64,000 nucleotides of DNA from Streptomyces sp. NBC_00448 (GCF_036014115.1 NZ_CP107913.1:7805501-7869500); one strand, 5' to 3'. Positions 24,163-33,386 are shown, counted from the first letter of the stretch. Program-made: numbers and translations. Notes: a model not told the origin generated them from the letters alone.

Positions 24163-25569
24163 ATGGCCACCGCGACCCAGAGCGCGCACGCCGCGCTGCA
24201 CGCCCGCCACCAAGCGGTGCTCCCCGACTGGCTGGCCACCTACTACGCCCGGCCGATCGAGCTGACGCACGGCGAGGGCCGCCACGTCTGGGACGCCGAG
24301 GGACGCCGCTACCTGGACTTCTTCGGCGGCATCCTCACCACCATGACCGCGCACGCGCTGCCGGAGGTGACCGCCGCCGTCACCGAGCAGGCCGGGAAGA
24401 TCCTGCACACCTCGACGCTCTACCTCAGCCGCCAGGCCGTCGAACTGGCCGAGCGGATCGCCCACCTGTCCGGCATCCCGGACGCCCGGGTGTTCTTCAC
24501 CACCTCCGGCACCGAGGCCAACGACACCGCGCTGCTGCTGGCCACCACCTACCGCCGCTCCAACCAGGTGCTGGCGCTGCGCAACAGCTACCACGGCCGG
24601 TCCTTCACCTCGATCGGCATCACCGGCAACTCCGCCTGGTCCCCGACCAGCCTCTCCCCGCTCCAGACGCTCTACGTGCACGGCGGGGTCCGCACCCGCG
24701 GCCCGTACGCGCACCTGACCGACGCGGAGTTCACCGCCGCGTGCGTGGAGGACCTGGAGGACCTGCTCGGGCAGGCGAACGGCACGATCGCGGCGCTCAT
24801 CGCCGAACCGGTGCAGGGCGTCGGCGGGTTCACCTCCGGCCCTGACGGTCTGCTGGCCGCGTTCAAGCGGGTGCTGGACCGGCACGGCATCCTGTGGATC
24901 ACCGACGAGGTGCAGACCGGCTGGGGCCGTACCGGTGACCACTTCTGGGGCTGGCAGGCGCACGACCAGACCGGCCCGCCGGACATCCTCACCTTCGCCA
25001 AGGGCATCGGCAACGGCCTGTCCATGGGCGGTGTGGTGGCCCGCGCCGAGGTGATGAACTGCCTGGACGCCAACTCCATCTCCACCTTCGGCGGCAGCCC
25101 GATCACCACCGCGGGAGCGCTCGCCAACCTCGCCTACCTGCTCGACCACGACCTCCAGGGCAACGCCCGCAGGGTCGGCGGCCTGCTGAAGTCCCGGCTG
25201 GACGCGGTCGCCGCGCGCAGCACCATCGTCCGCGAGGTGCGCGGCCGCGGCCTGATGCTCGGGGTGGAACTGGTCGAACCCGGCACCGACATCCCGTCGC
25301 CGGCCGCCGCCTCGCTGGTCCTCGAAGCGGCCCGCGAGCACGGCCTGCTGATCGGCAAGGGCGGCCGGGCGGGCAACGCGCTGCGGATCGCCCCGCCGCT
25401 GACGCTCACCGTGGCCGAGGCGGAGCAGGGCGCCGACGCCCTGAGCGCGGCCCTGAGCGCCGCGCAGGCCGAACTGGAGCAGCAGTCCGCGCAGCAGCCG
25501 TCCGCAGGGCGGGAGCCGTCCGCACCCGCGAAGTCCGCACCGCCGGTGCAGGAAGGAGCCGCGCAGTGA
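24163..25569 (+). CDS. Class III aminotransferase, probably for beta-alanine/3-aminoisobutyrate
   Basis: 468 aa. Class III PLP enzyme: TTSGTEANDTALLLA binds the phosphate, ITDEVQTGWGRTG holds the Asp, and TFAKGIGNGL holds the PLP-binding Lys280. The family resembles AGXT2-type alanine-glyoxylate/3-aminoisobutyrate aminotransferases. With beta-ureidopropionase before it and dihydropyrimidinase after it, the natural job is to deaminate the beta-amino acid product. The last ~45 residues (QQSAQQPSAGREPSAPAK) are a disordered extension. GGAGG lies upstream of the ATG at the end of the preceding gene, and its stop overlaps the next GTG start. Confidence 0.88.
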   Translation: MATATQSAHAALHARHQAVLPDWLATYYARPIELTHGEGRHVWDAEGRRYLDFFGGILTTMTAHALPEVTAAVTEQAGKILHTSTLYLSRQAVELAERIAHLSGIPDARVFFTTSGTEANDTALLLATTYRRSNQVLALRNSYHGRSFTSIGITGNSAWSPTSLSPLQTLYVHGGVRTRGPYAHLTDAEFTAACVEDLEDLLGQANGTIAALIAEPVQGVGGFTSGPDGLLAAFKRVLDRHGILWITDEVQTGWGRTGDHFWGWQAHDQTGPPDILTFAKGIGNGLSMGGVVARAEVMNCLDANSISTFGGSPITTAGALANLAYLLDHDLQGNARRVGGLLKSRLDAVAARSTIVREVRGRGLMLGVELVEPGTDIPSPAAASLVLEAAREHGLLIGKGGRAGNALRIAPPLTLTVAEAEQGADALSAALSAAQAELEQQSAQQPSAGREPSAPAKSAPPVQEGAAQ

Positions 25570-26966
25570 CCCGCACCCTCATCCGCGGCGGCCTGGTGAT
25601 CACCGCCGCCGACGAGGTCCACGCCGACGTGCTGATCGAGGGCGGGCGGATCGCCGCGCTCGCCGCCCACGACAGCGACACCGCGGCCGGCTGGACCGCC
25701 GACACCGTCATCGACGCCACCGACCGGTACGTCATCCCCGGCGGCGTGGACGCGCACACCCACATGGAGATGCCGTTCGGCGGCACCGTCGCCTCGGACA
25801 CCTTCGAGACCGGCACCCGCGCCGCCGCTTGGGGCGGCACCACCACCATCGTGGACTTCGCCATCCAGCAGGTCGGCGGCAGCCTGCGGGCCGGCCTCGA
25901 CGCCTGGCACGCGAAGGCCGACGCGCGGTGCGCGATCGACTACGGCTTCCACATGATCGTCGCCGACGTCAACGAGCCGGTGCTCAAGGAGATGGACCTC
26001 CTCGTCGAGGAGGGCGTCACCAGCTTCAAGCTCTTCATGGCGTACCCGGGCGTGTTCTACAGCGACGACGGCCGGATTCTGCGGGCGATGCAGCGCGCGG
26101 CGGCCAACGGCGGCCTGATCATGACGCACGCCGAGAACGGCATCGCCATCGACGTCCTGGTCCAGCAGGCGCTCGCCGCGGGGAAGACCGACCCGCGCTA
26201 CCACGGCGAGGTCCGGCACGCGCTGCTGGAGGCCGAGGCCACCCACCGCGCCATCCAGCTCGCCCGGGTCGCCGGCGCGCCGCTGTACGTGGTGCACGTC
26301 TCCGCCCAGCAGGCGGTGGCCGAGCTGATCACGGCCCGCGACCAGGGCCTGCCGGTCTTCGGTGAGACCTGCCCGCAGTACCTGTTCCTGTCCACCGACA
26401 ACCTCGCCGAACCCGGCTTCGAGGGCAGCAAGTACGTGTGCAGCACCCCGCTGCGGCCGCGCGAGCACCAGGCCGCGCTGTGGCAGGGCCTGCGCACCGA
26501 CGACCTCCAGGTGGTCTCCACCGACCACTGCCCGTTCTGCTTCACCGGGCAGAAGGACATCGGCGTCGGCGACTTCTCCAAGATCCCCAACGGCCTGCCC
26601 GGGGTGGAGAACCGGATGGACCTGCTGCACCAGGCCGTCCTCGACGGCCACCTCACCCGGCGCCGCTGGATCGAGATCGCCTGCGCCACCCCGGCCCGGA
26701 TGTTCGGGCTCTACCCCCGCAAGGGCACCCTCGCGCCCGGCGCCGACGCCGACGTGGTGGTCTACGACCCGCACGCCGGCCAGGTGCTCTCCGCGCAGAC
26801 CCACCACATGAACGTCGACTACAGCGCGTACGAGGGCCGCCGGATCACCGGGCGGGCGCAGACCGTCCTGTCCCGGGGGGTGCCGGTGATCCAGGACGGC
26901 GCGTACGTCGGCCGGGCCGGGCACGGGCAGTACGTGCCGCGCGGCACCTGCCAGTTCCTCGGCTGA
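25566..26966 (+). CDS. hydA: Dihydropyrimidinase (D-hydantoinase)
   Basis: 466 aa from the GTG at 25566 in a GTGA overlap. Binuclear zinc amidohydrolase: His64 and His66 in DAHTHME, the carboxylated Lys155 in TSFKLFMAYPG, His ligands in THAENG and VVHVSAQQ, and Asp320 in STDHCPF. It opens dihydrouracil or dihydrothymine to the N-carbamoyl beta-amino acid, the substrate of the first gene of this operon. Dihydropyrimidine dehydrogenase itself is not in the window. Confidence 0.92.
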   Translation: MTRTLIRGGLVITAADEVHADVLIEGGRIAALAAHDSDTAAGWTADTVIDATDRYVIPGGVDAHTHMEMPFGGTVASDTFETGTRAAAWGGTTTIVDFAIQQVGGSLRAGLDAWHAKADARCAIDYGFHMIVADVNEPVLKEMDLLVEEGVTSFKLFMAYPGVFYSDDGRILRAMQRAAANGGLIMTHAENGIAIDVLVQQALAAGKTDPRYHGEVRHALLEAEATHRAIQLARVAGAPLYVVHVSAQQAVAELITARDQGLPVFGETCPQYLFLSTDNLAEPGFEGSKYVCSTPLRPREHQAALWQGLRTDDLQVVSTDHCPFCFTGQKDIGVGDFSKIPNGLPGVENRMDLLHQAVLDGHLTRRRWIEIACATPARMFGLYPRKGTLAPGADADVVVYDPHAGQVLSAQTHHMNVDYSAYEGRRITGRAQTVLSRGVPVIQDGAYVGRAGHGQYVPRGTCQFLG

Positions 26967-27036
26967 CGTCGTTCGGCGCCCGCCGAACCCCGCCGACCCC
27001 CTGCGAGCCTCCCCACGTTGAAGGAGCGGTGCCGCC

Positions 27037-28047
27037 ATGGACTTCGGACTCGTCCTGCAGACCGACCCGCCCGCGTCGAACGTCGTCGGCCTGATGCGCC
27101 GCGCCGAGCGCAACGGCTTCAGCCACGGCTGGACCTTCGACTCCGCCGTGCTGTGGCAGGAGCCGTTCGTCATCCACAGCCGCATCCTCGACCACACCGA
27201 CCGGCTCACCGTCGGCACCATGGTCACCAACCCCGGCACCCGCACCTGGGAGGTGACCGCGTCCACGTTCGCCACCCTCAACTCGATGTACGGCAACCGC
27301 ACGGTGTGCGGCATCGGGCGCGGCGACTCCGCGATGCGGGTGGCGGGCCGCCCGCCCAACACGCTCGCCCGGCTCGGCGAGGCGATCACCGTGATCCGCG
27401 ACCTCGCCGAGGGCCGCGAGGCCACCGTCGACGGCACCGCGCTGCGGCTGCCGTGGGTGGAGGGCGGCGAACTGCCGGTGTGGATGGCCGCCTACGGGCC
27501 GAAGGCGCTGGCCATGGCGGGGGAGAAGGCCGACGGGTTCATCCTCCAGCTCGCCGACGTCTACCTCGCCGAGCAGATGGTCAAGGCGGTGCGCGCCGCC
27601 GCGGAGCGGGCCGGCCGCGATCCGGCCGCGATCACCATCTGCGTGGCCGCCCCGGCGTATGTCACCGACGGTTCGGCGGAGGGCCTGGCGCACGCCCGCG
27701 AGCAGTGCCGGTGGTTCGGGGGGATGGTCGGCAACCACGTCGCCGATCTCGTCGCCCGCTACGGCGAGCACTCCGCGCTCGTGCCCGACGAGTTGACCGC
27801 CTACGTCAAGCAGCGCCAGGGCTACGACTACGCGCACCACGGGCGGACCGGCAACCCCGACACCGCGTTCGTGCCCGACGACATCGTGGACCGCTTCTGC
27901 GTGCTCGGCCCCCCCGAGGCCCACCTCGACAAGCTCGCCGCACTCCGTGACCTCGGCGTCGACCAGTTCGCGCTCTACGCCATGCACGACGCGAAGGAGC
28001 CCGTCATCGACGCTTACGGTGCCCACGTCGTTCCGGCGCTGCGGTAA
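27037..28047 (+). CDS. LLM-class F420-dependent oxidoreductase (TIGR03842-like)
   Basis: 336 aa. TIM-barrel luciferase-like protein with TVGTMVTNPGTRTWEVTAS, GIGRGDSAMR and VWMAAYGPKALAMAGEKADG, which mark F420-dependent family members. It starts 70 bases after the hydantoinase gene behind AAGGAG. Its place in a pyrimidine-breakdown operon suggests that it may act on a pyrimidine or related ring, but the reaction is not established. A repeat hairpin follows the stop. Confidence 0.85.
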   Translation: MDFGLVLQTDPPASNVVGLMRRAERNGFSHGWTFDSAVLWQEPFVIHSRILDHTDRLTVGTMVTNPGTRTWEVTASTFATLNSMYGNRTVCGIGRGDSAMRVAGRPPNTLARLGEAITVIRDLAEGREATVDGTALRLPWVEGGELPVWMAAYGPKALAMAGEKADGFILQLADVYLAEQMVKAVRAAAERAGRDPAAITICVAAPAYVTDGSAEGLAHAREQCRWFGGMVGNHVADLVARYGEHSALVPDELTAYVKQRQGYDYAHHGRTGNPDTAFVPDDIVDRFCVLGPPEAHLDKLAALRDLGVDQFALYAMHDAKEPVIDAYGAHVVPALR

Positions 28048-28097
28048 CCCGCCGCAGGGGTTCGCCGCGGTCCCCGTGTGGGGGCGCACTGCGGCTT

Positions 28098-28192
28098 GTC
28101 GCGCGGTTCCCCGCGCACCTGATGGTGCGGCTCCCTCCGCGCAGAGGGTGGGCCGCAGTACCTCAGGGGCGCGGGGGAACCGCGCGCGCGAC
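28098..28192. terminator. Dispersed inverted repeat ending the pyrimidine operon
   Basis: The left part 28098-28122 (GTCGCGCGGTTCCCCGCG..) and the right part 28163-28192 (..GCGCGGGGGAACCGCGCG..) are imperfect complements over about 25 bases. Between them lies an inner hairpin around GCGGCTCCCTC / GAGGGTGGGCCGC. It belongs to the same family as the elements near 9.57 and 13.77 kb. Confidence 0.55.
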
Positions 28193-28266
28193 CCATCACC
28201 GGGCGACAGTCGGGGACGAGACCGGCACCGTCACGGCGGGACACCGTTGTCTGGTTGGATGGCCGC

Positions 28267-29175
28267 ATGGCCAACGATGCTGATGCGGTCGATGACGCGC
28301 TCCTCGCCGCTGTCGAGGAGACGGTCAGGGACGTGGTGGCGGCGGAAGTCGTTCCCCGTTGGCGGCAACTGACGGCCGCGGACGTGGTGGAGAAGCACGG
28401 CCCGCACGATCTGGTCACCACGGCCGACCGGCGCGCCGAGGAAGCCCTCACCGAGCGGCTCCCCGCGCTGCTGCCCGGGTCCGTCGTGGTCGGCGAGGAA
28501 GCGGTCGCCGCGGACCCGTCCCGGCTGGAACTGCTGCGCGGCGACGCCCCGGTGTGGGTGGTCGACCCGGTCGACGGCACCTCGGCGTTCGTCCGCGGCG
28601 ACAAGGGGTTCTCCACGCTGGTGAGCCTGGTGCGCGGCGGCCTGCCGGTGGCCTCCTGGACGTACGCCCCGCTGCTCGGCCTGTTCGCCACCGCCGGACG
28701 CGGCCGGGGCGCGTACCTCGACGGCGAGCGGCTTCGTACTGCCGGTGCCCGCGAGCCGCTGCGGATATGGATCTCCAACCCGGTCTTCCGCGACGAGGAG
28801 GAGCGCGCCGCGCTGGAGCGGCTGGAGGCCGCGGGCGTCGAGACGGTGCCGTGCACCACGAGCGCGGGGCTGGGCTACCTGGAGGTCGCCCGGGGGATCG
28901 CGGACGGGGTGGCGTTCTTCTGGGAGGCGCCCTGGGACCACTCGGCGGGGCTGCTGCTGGTCTCGGAGGCGGGCGGCGCGAGCCTGACGCCGACCGGGGA
29001 GCCGTTCCGCGTGGCCGGGGGCAACCGGCTGCCGTTCACGGTGGCCCGGGACGAGGCGACGGCGCGGCGGGTGGTGCGCACCCTGGGGATCGGCTTCACC
29101 GAGGACTCCGCGGACGCCGGGCACACGGGGAACTCCAACTCCGCGGACGCCGGCCGGGAAGGCGGCGCGCGGTGA
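28267..29175 (+). CDS. Inositol-monophosphatase-family phosphatase
   Basis: 302 aa. Metal-dependent phosphatase signatures: VVGEEAV with the first Glu, WVVDPVDGTSAFVRG with the Asp pair, and the late EAPWDHSAGLLLV. Members dephosphorylate inositol-1-phosphate, histidinol phosphate or related sugars. The ATG at 28267 is preferred over an in-frame TTG at 28255; a TTGGAT -10-like box ends six bases before it. The last ~25 residues (DSADAGHTGNSNSADAG) are a low-complexity tail. Its stop overlaps the GTG of the next gene by four bases. Confidence 0.87.
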   Translation: MANDADAVDDALLAAVEETVRDVVAAEVVPRWRQLTAADVVEKHGPHDLVTTADRRAEEALTERLPALLPGSVVVGEEAVAADPSRLELLRGDAPVWVVDPVDGTSAFVRGDKGFSTLVSLVRGGLPVASWTYAPLLGLFATAGRGRGAYLDGERLRTAGAREPLRIWISNPVFRDEEERAALERLEAAGVETVPCTTSAGLGYLEVARGIADGVAFFWEAPWDHSAGLLLVSEAGGASLTPTGEPFRVAGGNRLPFTVARDEATARRVVRTLGIGFTEDSADAGHTGNSNSADAGREGGAR

Positions 29176-30605
29176 GCCGGGCGGTGGTGGCCGACGCGGT
29201 CGTGGTCGGCGCCGGCCCCAACGGGCTGACCGCCGCGGTCGAACTCGCCCGCGCGGGCCTGTCGGTGCACGTCTACGAGGCGGCCGACACCGTCGGCGGC
29301 GGCGCCCGCACCGAGGAGTTGACGCTTCCCGGCTTCCGTCACGACCCCTGCTCCGCCGTCCACCCCTTCGGCGTCGGCTCGCCCGTCTTCCGTACGCTGC
29401 CGCTGGCCCGGCACGGCCTGGAGTGGCTCCAGCCGCGGGTGCCGATGGCGCACCCCTTCCCCGACGGCACCGCGGCGGTGCTGGCCCGCACGGTCGGTGA
29501 GACCGCGGCCTCGCTCGGGCCGCGCGACGCCCCCGTCTACCGCAAGCTGCTCGCCCCGTACGTCGGCCACTGGGAGACGATGGCCGCCGACTTCTTCCGG
29601 CCGCCGTGGTCCGGGCTGCCCAAGGACCCTTACCGTTTCGCCCGGTTCGGCCTCACCGGCCTGCCGCCGGTCGGGCTGCTGGCGCACCGGTTCCACGACG
29701 CGAAGGCCCGCGCGATGCTCGCGGGTCTCGCCGGGCACGCCATCGCCCGCCTCAGCGAGCCGCTCACCGGTGCGATGGCCCTGATGTTCGCGCTCGCCGC
29801 GCACGAACGCGGCTGGCCGGTGGCGCGCGGCGGCTCCCAGGCGATCAGCGACGCGCTCGCCGCCCACCTCACCGAACTCGGCGGTGTCCTCACCACCGGC
29901 GTGACCGTACGCAAACTCGACGAACTCCCGCCCGCCCGCGCCTACGTCTTCGACACCTCGCCGACCGCGCTGGCCCGGATCGCCGCGCTCGGCGACGTCT
30001 ACCGCGGCTACCGCTACGGGCCGTCCGTCTTCAAGATCGACTACGCGCTGGACGGCCCCGTGCCGTGGACCGCGCCGGTCGCCAGGGAAGCCGGCACCGT
30101 GCACATCGGCCCCACGTACACGGAGATCGGCGACGCCCTCAACCGCGCCGTCACCGGTCGCCCGCCGCAGACGCCGTTCCTCATCACCTCCCAGCCCACC
30201 GTGGTCGACCCGTCCCGGGCGCCGGAGGGCAAGCACGTCTTCTGGGCGTACGGCCATGTACCGCGCGGCTGGCACGGTGACGCGACCGACGCCGTCGAGC
30301 GGCAGATCGAACGGTTCGCGCCCGGCTTCCGGGACCTGGTGCTGGCCCGCACGGTGACCGGCCCGGCCGGGCTCGCCGCCCGCAACGCCAACTACGTCGA
30401 GGGCGACATCGCCTGCGGCGCGTTCTCCGGCCTGCAGACGGTGTTGCGGCCCCGGCTCGCCGCGATCCCGTACGCCACGCCCCGCCCCGGGGTCTTCCTC
30501 TGCTCCGCCGCGACCCCGCCCGGCCCGGGCGTGCACGGCATGAGCGGCCACCACGCGGCGAAGGCGGTGCTGCGGCACCTGCGGCGCGCGGCGGCCCGCC
30601 GGTAG
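29172..30605 (+). CDS. Phytoene-desaturase-like FAD-dependent oxidoreductase
   Basis: 477 aa from the GTG at 29172 (GTGA overlap). The N-terminal dinucleotide-binding motif is VVVGAGPNGLTAAVELARAG, followed by VGGGARTEELTLPGFRHD, and the C-terminal FAD motif is PPGPGVHGMSGHHAAKAVL. The fold is shared by CrtI-type desaturases, retinol saturase and related amine oxidases. No carotenoid genes are nearby, so the substrate is open. Coupling to the inositol-phosphatase gene is unusual and unexplained. Confidence 0.85.
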   Translation: MSRAVVADAVVVGAGPNGLTAAVELARAGLSVHVYEAADTVGGGARTEELTLPGFRHDPCSAVHPFGVGSPVFRTLPLARHGLEWLQPRVPMAHPFPDGTAAVLARTVGETAASLGPRDAPVYRKLLAPYVGHWETMAADFFRPPWSGLPKDPYRFARFGLTGLPPVGLLAHRFHDAKARAMLAGLAGHAIARLSEPLTGAMALMFALAAHERGWPVARGGSQAISDALAAHLTELGGVLTTGVTVRKLDELPPARAYVFDTSPTALARIAALGDVYRGYRYGPSVFKIDYALDGPVPWTAPVAREAGTVHIGPTYTEIGDALNRAVTGRPPQTPFLITSQPTVVDPSRAPEGKHVFWAYGHVPRGWHGDATDAVERQIERFAPGFRDLVLARTVTGPAGLAARNANYVEGDIACGAFSGLQTVLRPRLAAIPYATPRPGVFLCSAATPPGPGVHGMSGHHAAKAVLRHLRRAAARR

Positions 30606-30678
30606 GGCGCGCGGGCGGGCGCGTCGCGGTTCGGTGCCTCGCGGGTCAGGAGCCGGGCAGGCCATGGAGCCGTGCGGG

Positions 30679-31149
30679 TCAGGAGCGGTGCACCCGGCGG
30701 TGGCTCCACACCAGCAGCCCGAGCAGCACCAGGCCGGAGAGGATCAGGCTGGACCCGGTCGACCAGCCGCCGAAGGGCAGCCCGGACACCAGGCGGGCGC
30801 CCCAGACGACCCCGGCGCCGATCAGCCCGAGGCCGACCAGCGCGGTGCCGGCGATCCGCCATCGCGAGGCCACGCTCGCCTCGACGCCCTGCATCGCCCG
30901 GACCCGTACCGGCTCCTCGAACCGGGCCACCGCGGGCATCGCCCGCGAGAGCAGCACCAGCCCGGCGAGCACCAGCAGCATCCCGGGACCCGGCAGCACC
31001 AGCAGCGCCACCCCGACGAGCAGCAGGACGCCTCCTGCGGTGCCCAGCAGCACCCGCTTGGCCGGGTGGATGCGCCGGGCCCGCTCCGCGGCGTCGAGCC
31101 TGCCGCCCCCGCCGGTCCTGCCTTCTCCCGCCCGCCGCGCCGCGTTCAC
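30679..31149 (-). CDS. Small membrane protein with PGPG motif (TIGR02611-like)
   Basis: 156 aa from a GTG at 31149; TACGGT ends six bases upstream, suggesting a leaderless message. Hydrophobic stretches lie at about 32-56 and 102-146. The first contains LLVLPGPGMLLVLAGLVLLSR, the hallmark of PGPGW-type membrane proteins. About 25 basic residues precede it. Function unknown. It converges with the FAD oxidoreductase gene. In the short gap, GCGGGTCAGGAGC occurs twice. Confidence 0.82.
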   Translation of the reverse strand: MNAARRAGEGRTGGGGRLDAAERARRIHPAKRVLLGTAGGVLLLVGVALLVLPGPGMLLVLAGLVLLSRAMPAVARFEEPVRVRAMQGVEASVASRWRIAGTALVGLGLIGAGVVWGARLVSGLPFGGWSTGSSLILSGLVLLGLLVWSHRRVHRS

Positions 31150-31264
31150 TCACTCACCGTAACGGTTTGGCGTGCGGCGGGCACGGCAACGCGCCTGGTG
31201 GGGCGGTACGGCCCTGGTGACGATCACGTCCTCGACCGCGGGCTCGGCCACGGGCGGTGGCGGT

Positions 31265-32125
31265 TCAGCCGCGGGCCAGCTCCTGGAGCCCGACCACGCG
31301 CAGCAGCTCCAGCCGCTCGTGCGACTCGCTGCCCGGGCGGGCCGTGTGGACGATCAGCCGCTGGTCGTGGTCCGGGTTGAGCAGCACCTCGCAGTCCAGC
31401 TCCAGCAGGCCGACCACCGGGTGCAGGAAGCGTTTGACGTCGCTGCGGCGCACCGCCACGCGGTGGTCGTCCCACAGCGCCGCGAACCCCTCGCTGCGGG
31501 CGCGCAGCCGGCGGACGAGCCCGGCCAGCCGCGCGTCGTCCGGGCGGCGGGCGAAGGTCGCGCGCAGGTCCGCCACCGCCACGCGGGCGGCCCGCTCCCG
31601 GTCCTCGGCCGGGATGAGGTCCCGCGCGGCGGGATCGGTGAAGTACCGCCAGATGATGTTGCGTTCGGCCTCGGGGCGGGCGGACGCGTCGCCGTGCAGC
31701 GCCTTGGCCATCGGGTTCTGCGCGAGGATGTCGCCGCGGTCGCTCACCACCTGGGCGGGGGTGTCGGTCAGTCGGTCGAGGAGCAGGAGCAGGCCGGGGC
31801 GGACGTGCTCCGTGGCGGGCCGGTTGCCGCGCGGGGGCTCCTCGCCGGCCAGATGGAAGAGGTGGTCCCGCTCGTCACCGGTCAGGCGCAGCGCGCGGGC
31901 GACGGCGGCGAGCATCTGGCGGGACGGGTGCGAGCCCCTGGCCTGCTCCAGCCGCGTGTAGTGGTCCGTGGACATCCCCGCCAACCGCGCCACCTCCTCG
32001 CGGCGCAGCCCCGGGGTGCGGCGGCGCGGGCCCTCGGAGAGCCCCACGTCGGCAGGGGCGAGCCGGGTACGGCAGCGGCGCAGGAAGTCGGCCAGCTCGG
32101 TTCTGTCCACCTCTCCACCATGCAC
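31265..32125 (-). CDS. XRE-family regulator with MmyB-like ligand domain
   Basis: 286 aa from a GTG at 32125; the GTG at 32110 (VDRTELADF) is an equally possible start. The N-terminal helix-turn-helix is RREEVARLAGMSTDHYTRLEQARG, preceded by RRTPGLRREE, typical of this streptomycete family. The C-terminal ~180 residues match the MmyB-like domain (VVSDRGDILAQNPMAKAL, ERNIIWRYFTDPAAR, HPVVGLLELDCEVLL), which is PAS-like. Such regulators often control a divergent oxidoreductase; here the divergent gene encodes a TIGR03086-type protein. An 8-bp inverted repeat lies just upstream. Confidence 0.88.
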   Translation of the reverse strand: MHGGEVDRTELADFLRRCRTRLAPADVGLSEGPRRRTPGLRREEVARLAGMSTDHYTRLEQARGSHPSRQMLAAVARALRLTGDERDHLFHLAGEEPPRGNRPATEHVRPGLLLLLDRLTDTPAQVVSDRGDILAQNPMAKALHGDASARPEAERNIIWRYFTDPAARDLIPAEDRERAARVAVADLRATFARRPDDARLAGLVRRLRARSEGFAALWDDHRVAVRRSDVKRFLHPVVGLLELDCEVLLNPDHDQRLIVHTARPGSESHERLELLRVVGLQELARG

Positions 32126-32142
32126 CGGGACGCCGGGCGCAG

Positions 32143-32163
32143 CCAGGGACCGGCTGTCCCTGG
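32143..32163. promoter_or_regulatory. Inverted repeat upstream of the XRE regulator
   Basis: CCAGGGAC (32143-32150) and GTCCCTGG (32156-32163) pair perfectly around CGGCT, 18 bases before the regulator's GTG. Position suggests an autoregulatory operator; no experiment can be read from sequence. Confidence 0.45.
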
Positions 32164-32360
32164 ATGAGGACGTCCCTCCCGCCGGCCCCGAACCGCCGCA
32201 GGCCGGGCACCGGACGGCGGCGCCACACCCTGCGCACCCGCGACCAGGCGTACGTGCCGTCAGCCCTCCGGCAGGTGGGCCCGCGCCGCCGCCCGGCCGC
32301 CGAACGCACCGCCTCCTGACAAAGCCCGCGGCGGCGTTCCCACGGGGCTAGGGTGGCGGG

Positions 32361-32969
32361 ATGAGTGATCTTCGGGGGTATCACCGTACGGCGATCGAGG
32401 TGGCGTCGGCACTGGTCGGTGCCGTGCCGGCGGACGGGCTCGGGGCGGTCACGCCCTGCGGCTCCTGGGACCTGGGGCGACTGCTCGCGCACATGACCGG
32501 GCAGAACCACGGGTTCGCGGCGGCGGCGCGCGGCGAGCGCGAGGACATGGGGATCTGGGCGGACCGCCCGGTGGCGGCGGGGGAGGACCCGGGGCGGGCC
32601 TTCGCCGCGTCCGGCACCGAGGTGGTGGCCGCGTTCGCGGCGATCGAGGACCTGCCGGGCAGCCGGATGTGGCTGCCCGAGGTCCGGCCCGAGCCGCTGC
32701 GCGCCGAGGTGGCGGTCGGCTTCCAGCTCGTGGACACCGTCGTGCACGCCTGGGACGTGGCCAAGTCCATCGGTGCGCGGGCCGAGTTCGGCGCGGACCT
32801 GCTCGACGCCACGCTGCGGATCGCGCTGGCGGTGCCGGACGGTGCCGAACGGACGGCGCAGGGCGCGGCGTTCGCGCCCGGGGTGGCGGCGCCCGAGGGG
32901 GCCGCGGCCCTGGACCGCATCGTGGCGGCGCTGGGCCGCGACCCCCACTGGGCCGCGCCTGCGGGGTGA
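32361..32969 (+). CDS. TIGR03086-type metal-binding protein (DinB/maleylpyruvate-isomerase fold)
   Basis: 202 aa. Four-helix-bundle protein with TPCGSWDLGRLLAHMTGQ at the N-terminus and VVHAWDVAKSIG later; the His residues in LLAHM and VVHAWD would bind metal. Members of this fold include mycothiol-dependent enzymes, but this subgroup has no assigned reaction. TAGGGT ends six bases before the ATG with no clear ribosome site, so the message is probably leaderless. It converges with the small duplicated protein at 32979. Confidence 0.83.
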   Translation: MSDLRGYHRTAIEVASALVGAVPADGLGAVTPCGSWDLGRLLAHMTGQNHGFAAAARGEREDMGIWADRPVAAGEDPGRAFAASGTEVVAAFAAIEDLPGSRMWLPEVRPEPLRAEVAVGFQLVDTVVHAWDVAKSIGARAEFGADLLDATLRIALAVPDGAERTAQGAAFAPGVAAPEGAAALDRIVAALGRDPHWAAPAG

Positions 32970-32978
32970 CCGGCGTGA

Positions 32979-33386
32979 TCAGGCGGTCGGGTAGCCGTAG
33001 CCCTGGCCGGGCTGCTGGCCGGGCTGACCGCCGGGCTGCTGCGGGTAGCCGTAACCGGGCGCCGGCTGCTGGTAGTTGGGCTGCTGCTGGTAGCCGAGCT
33101 GCGCCGGCTGGCCGCCGGCCGGGAACGCGCCGTTGGGGTCGCGGACCTCGGACAGCGCCCGCTTGATGACGACCTTCTGGAAGTAGCCGCTGCCGAAGAG
33201 TATGCAGAGGATGACGTACCAGAACTTCTCCGCGCCGGTCATCTCGACCAGGCCGTACTCGCTCAGCGCCTTCTTCACCGGCACCTTGGCCATGTAGTAG
33301 GCACCGAAGTAGATGCAGCCGAGGACGTACCAGAACTTCTCCGCACCGGTGTTGGTGCCGTGTCCGAGGAACTGCCGTTCCGCCAT
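32979..33386 (-). CDS. Unknown protein with two tandem TGAEKFWYV hydrophobic repeats and a Q/P/G/Y tail
   Basis: 135 aa from the ATG at 33386. Residues 13-43 and 50-80 are two copies of a 31-residue unit with a 37-residue period. Each begins TGAEKFWYV, has a short hydrophobic core (LGCIYFGAYYMAK; ILCILFGSGYFQK) and ends in a basic KxALSE. The two hydrophobic parts could form a membrane hairpin. Residues 81-135 are rich in Gln, Pro, Gly and Tyr (QQQPNYQQPAPGYGYPQQPG) and are likely disordered. The two units are also alike at DNA level, so the duplication looks fairly recent or constrained. I do not recognise the family. Confidence 0.8.
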   Translation of the reverse strand: MAERQFLGHGTNTGAEKFWYVLGCIYFGAYYMAKVPVKKALSEYGLVEMTGAEKFWYVILCILFGSGYFQKVVIKRALSEVRDPNGAFPAGGQPAQLGYQQQPNYQQPAPGYGYPQQPGGQPGQQPGQGYGYPTA

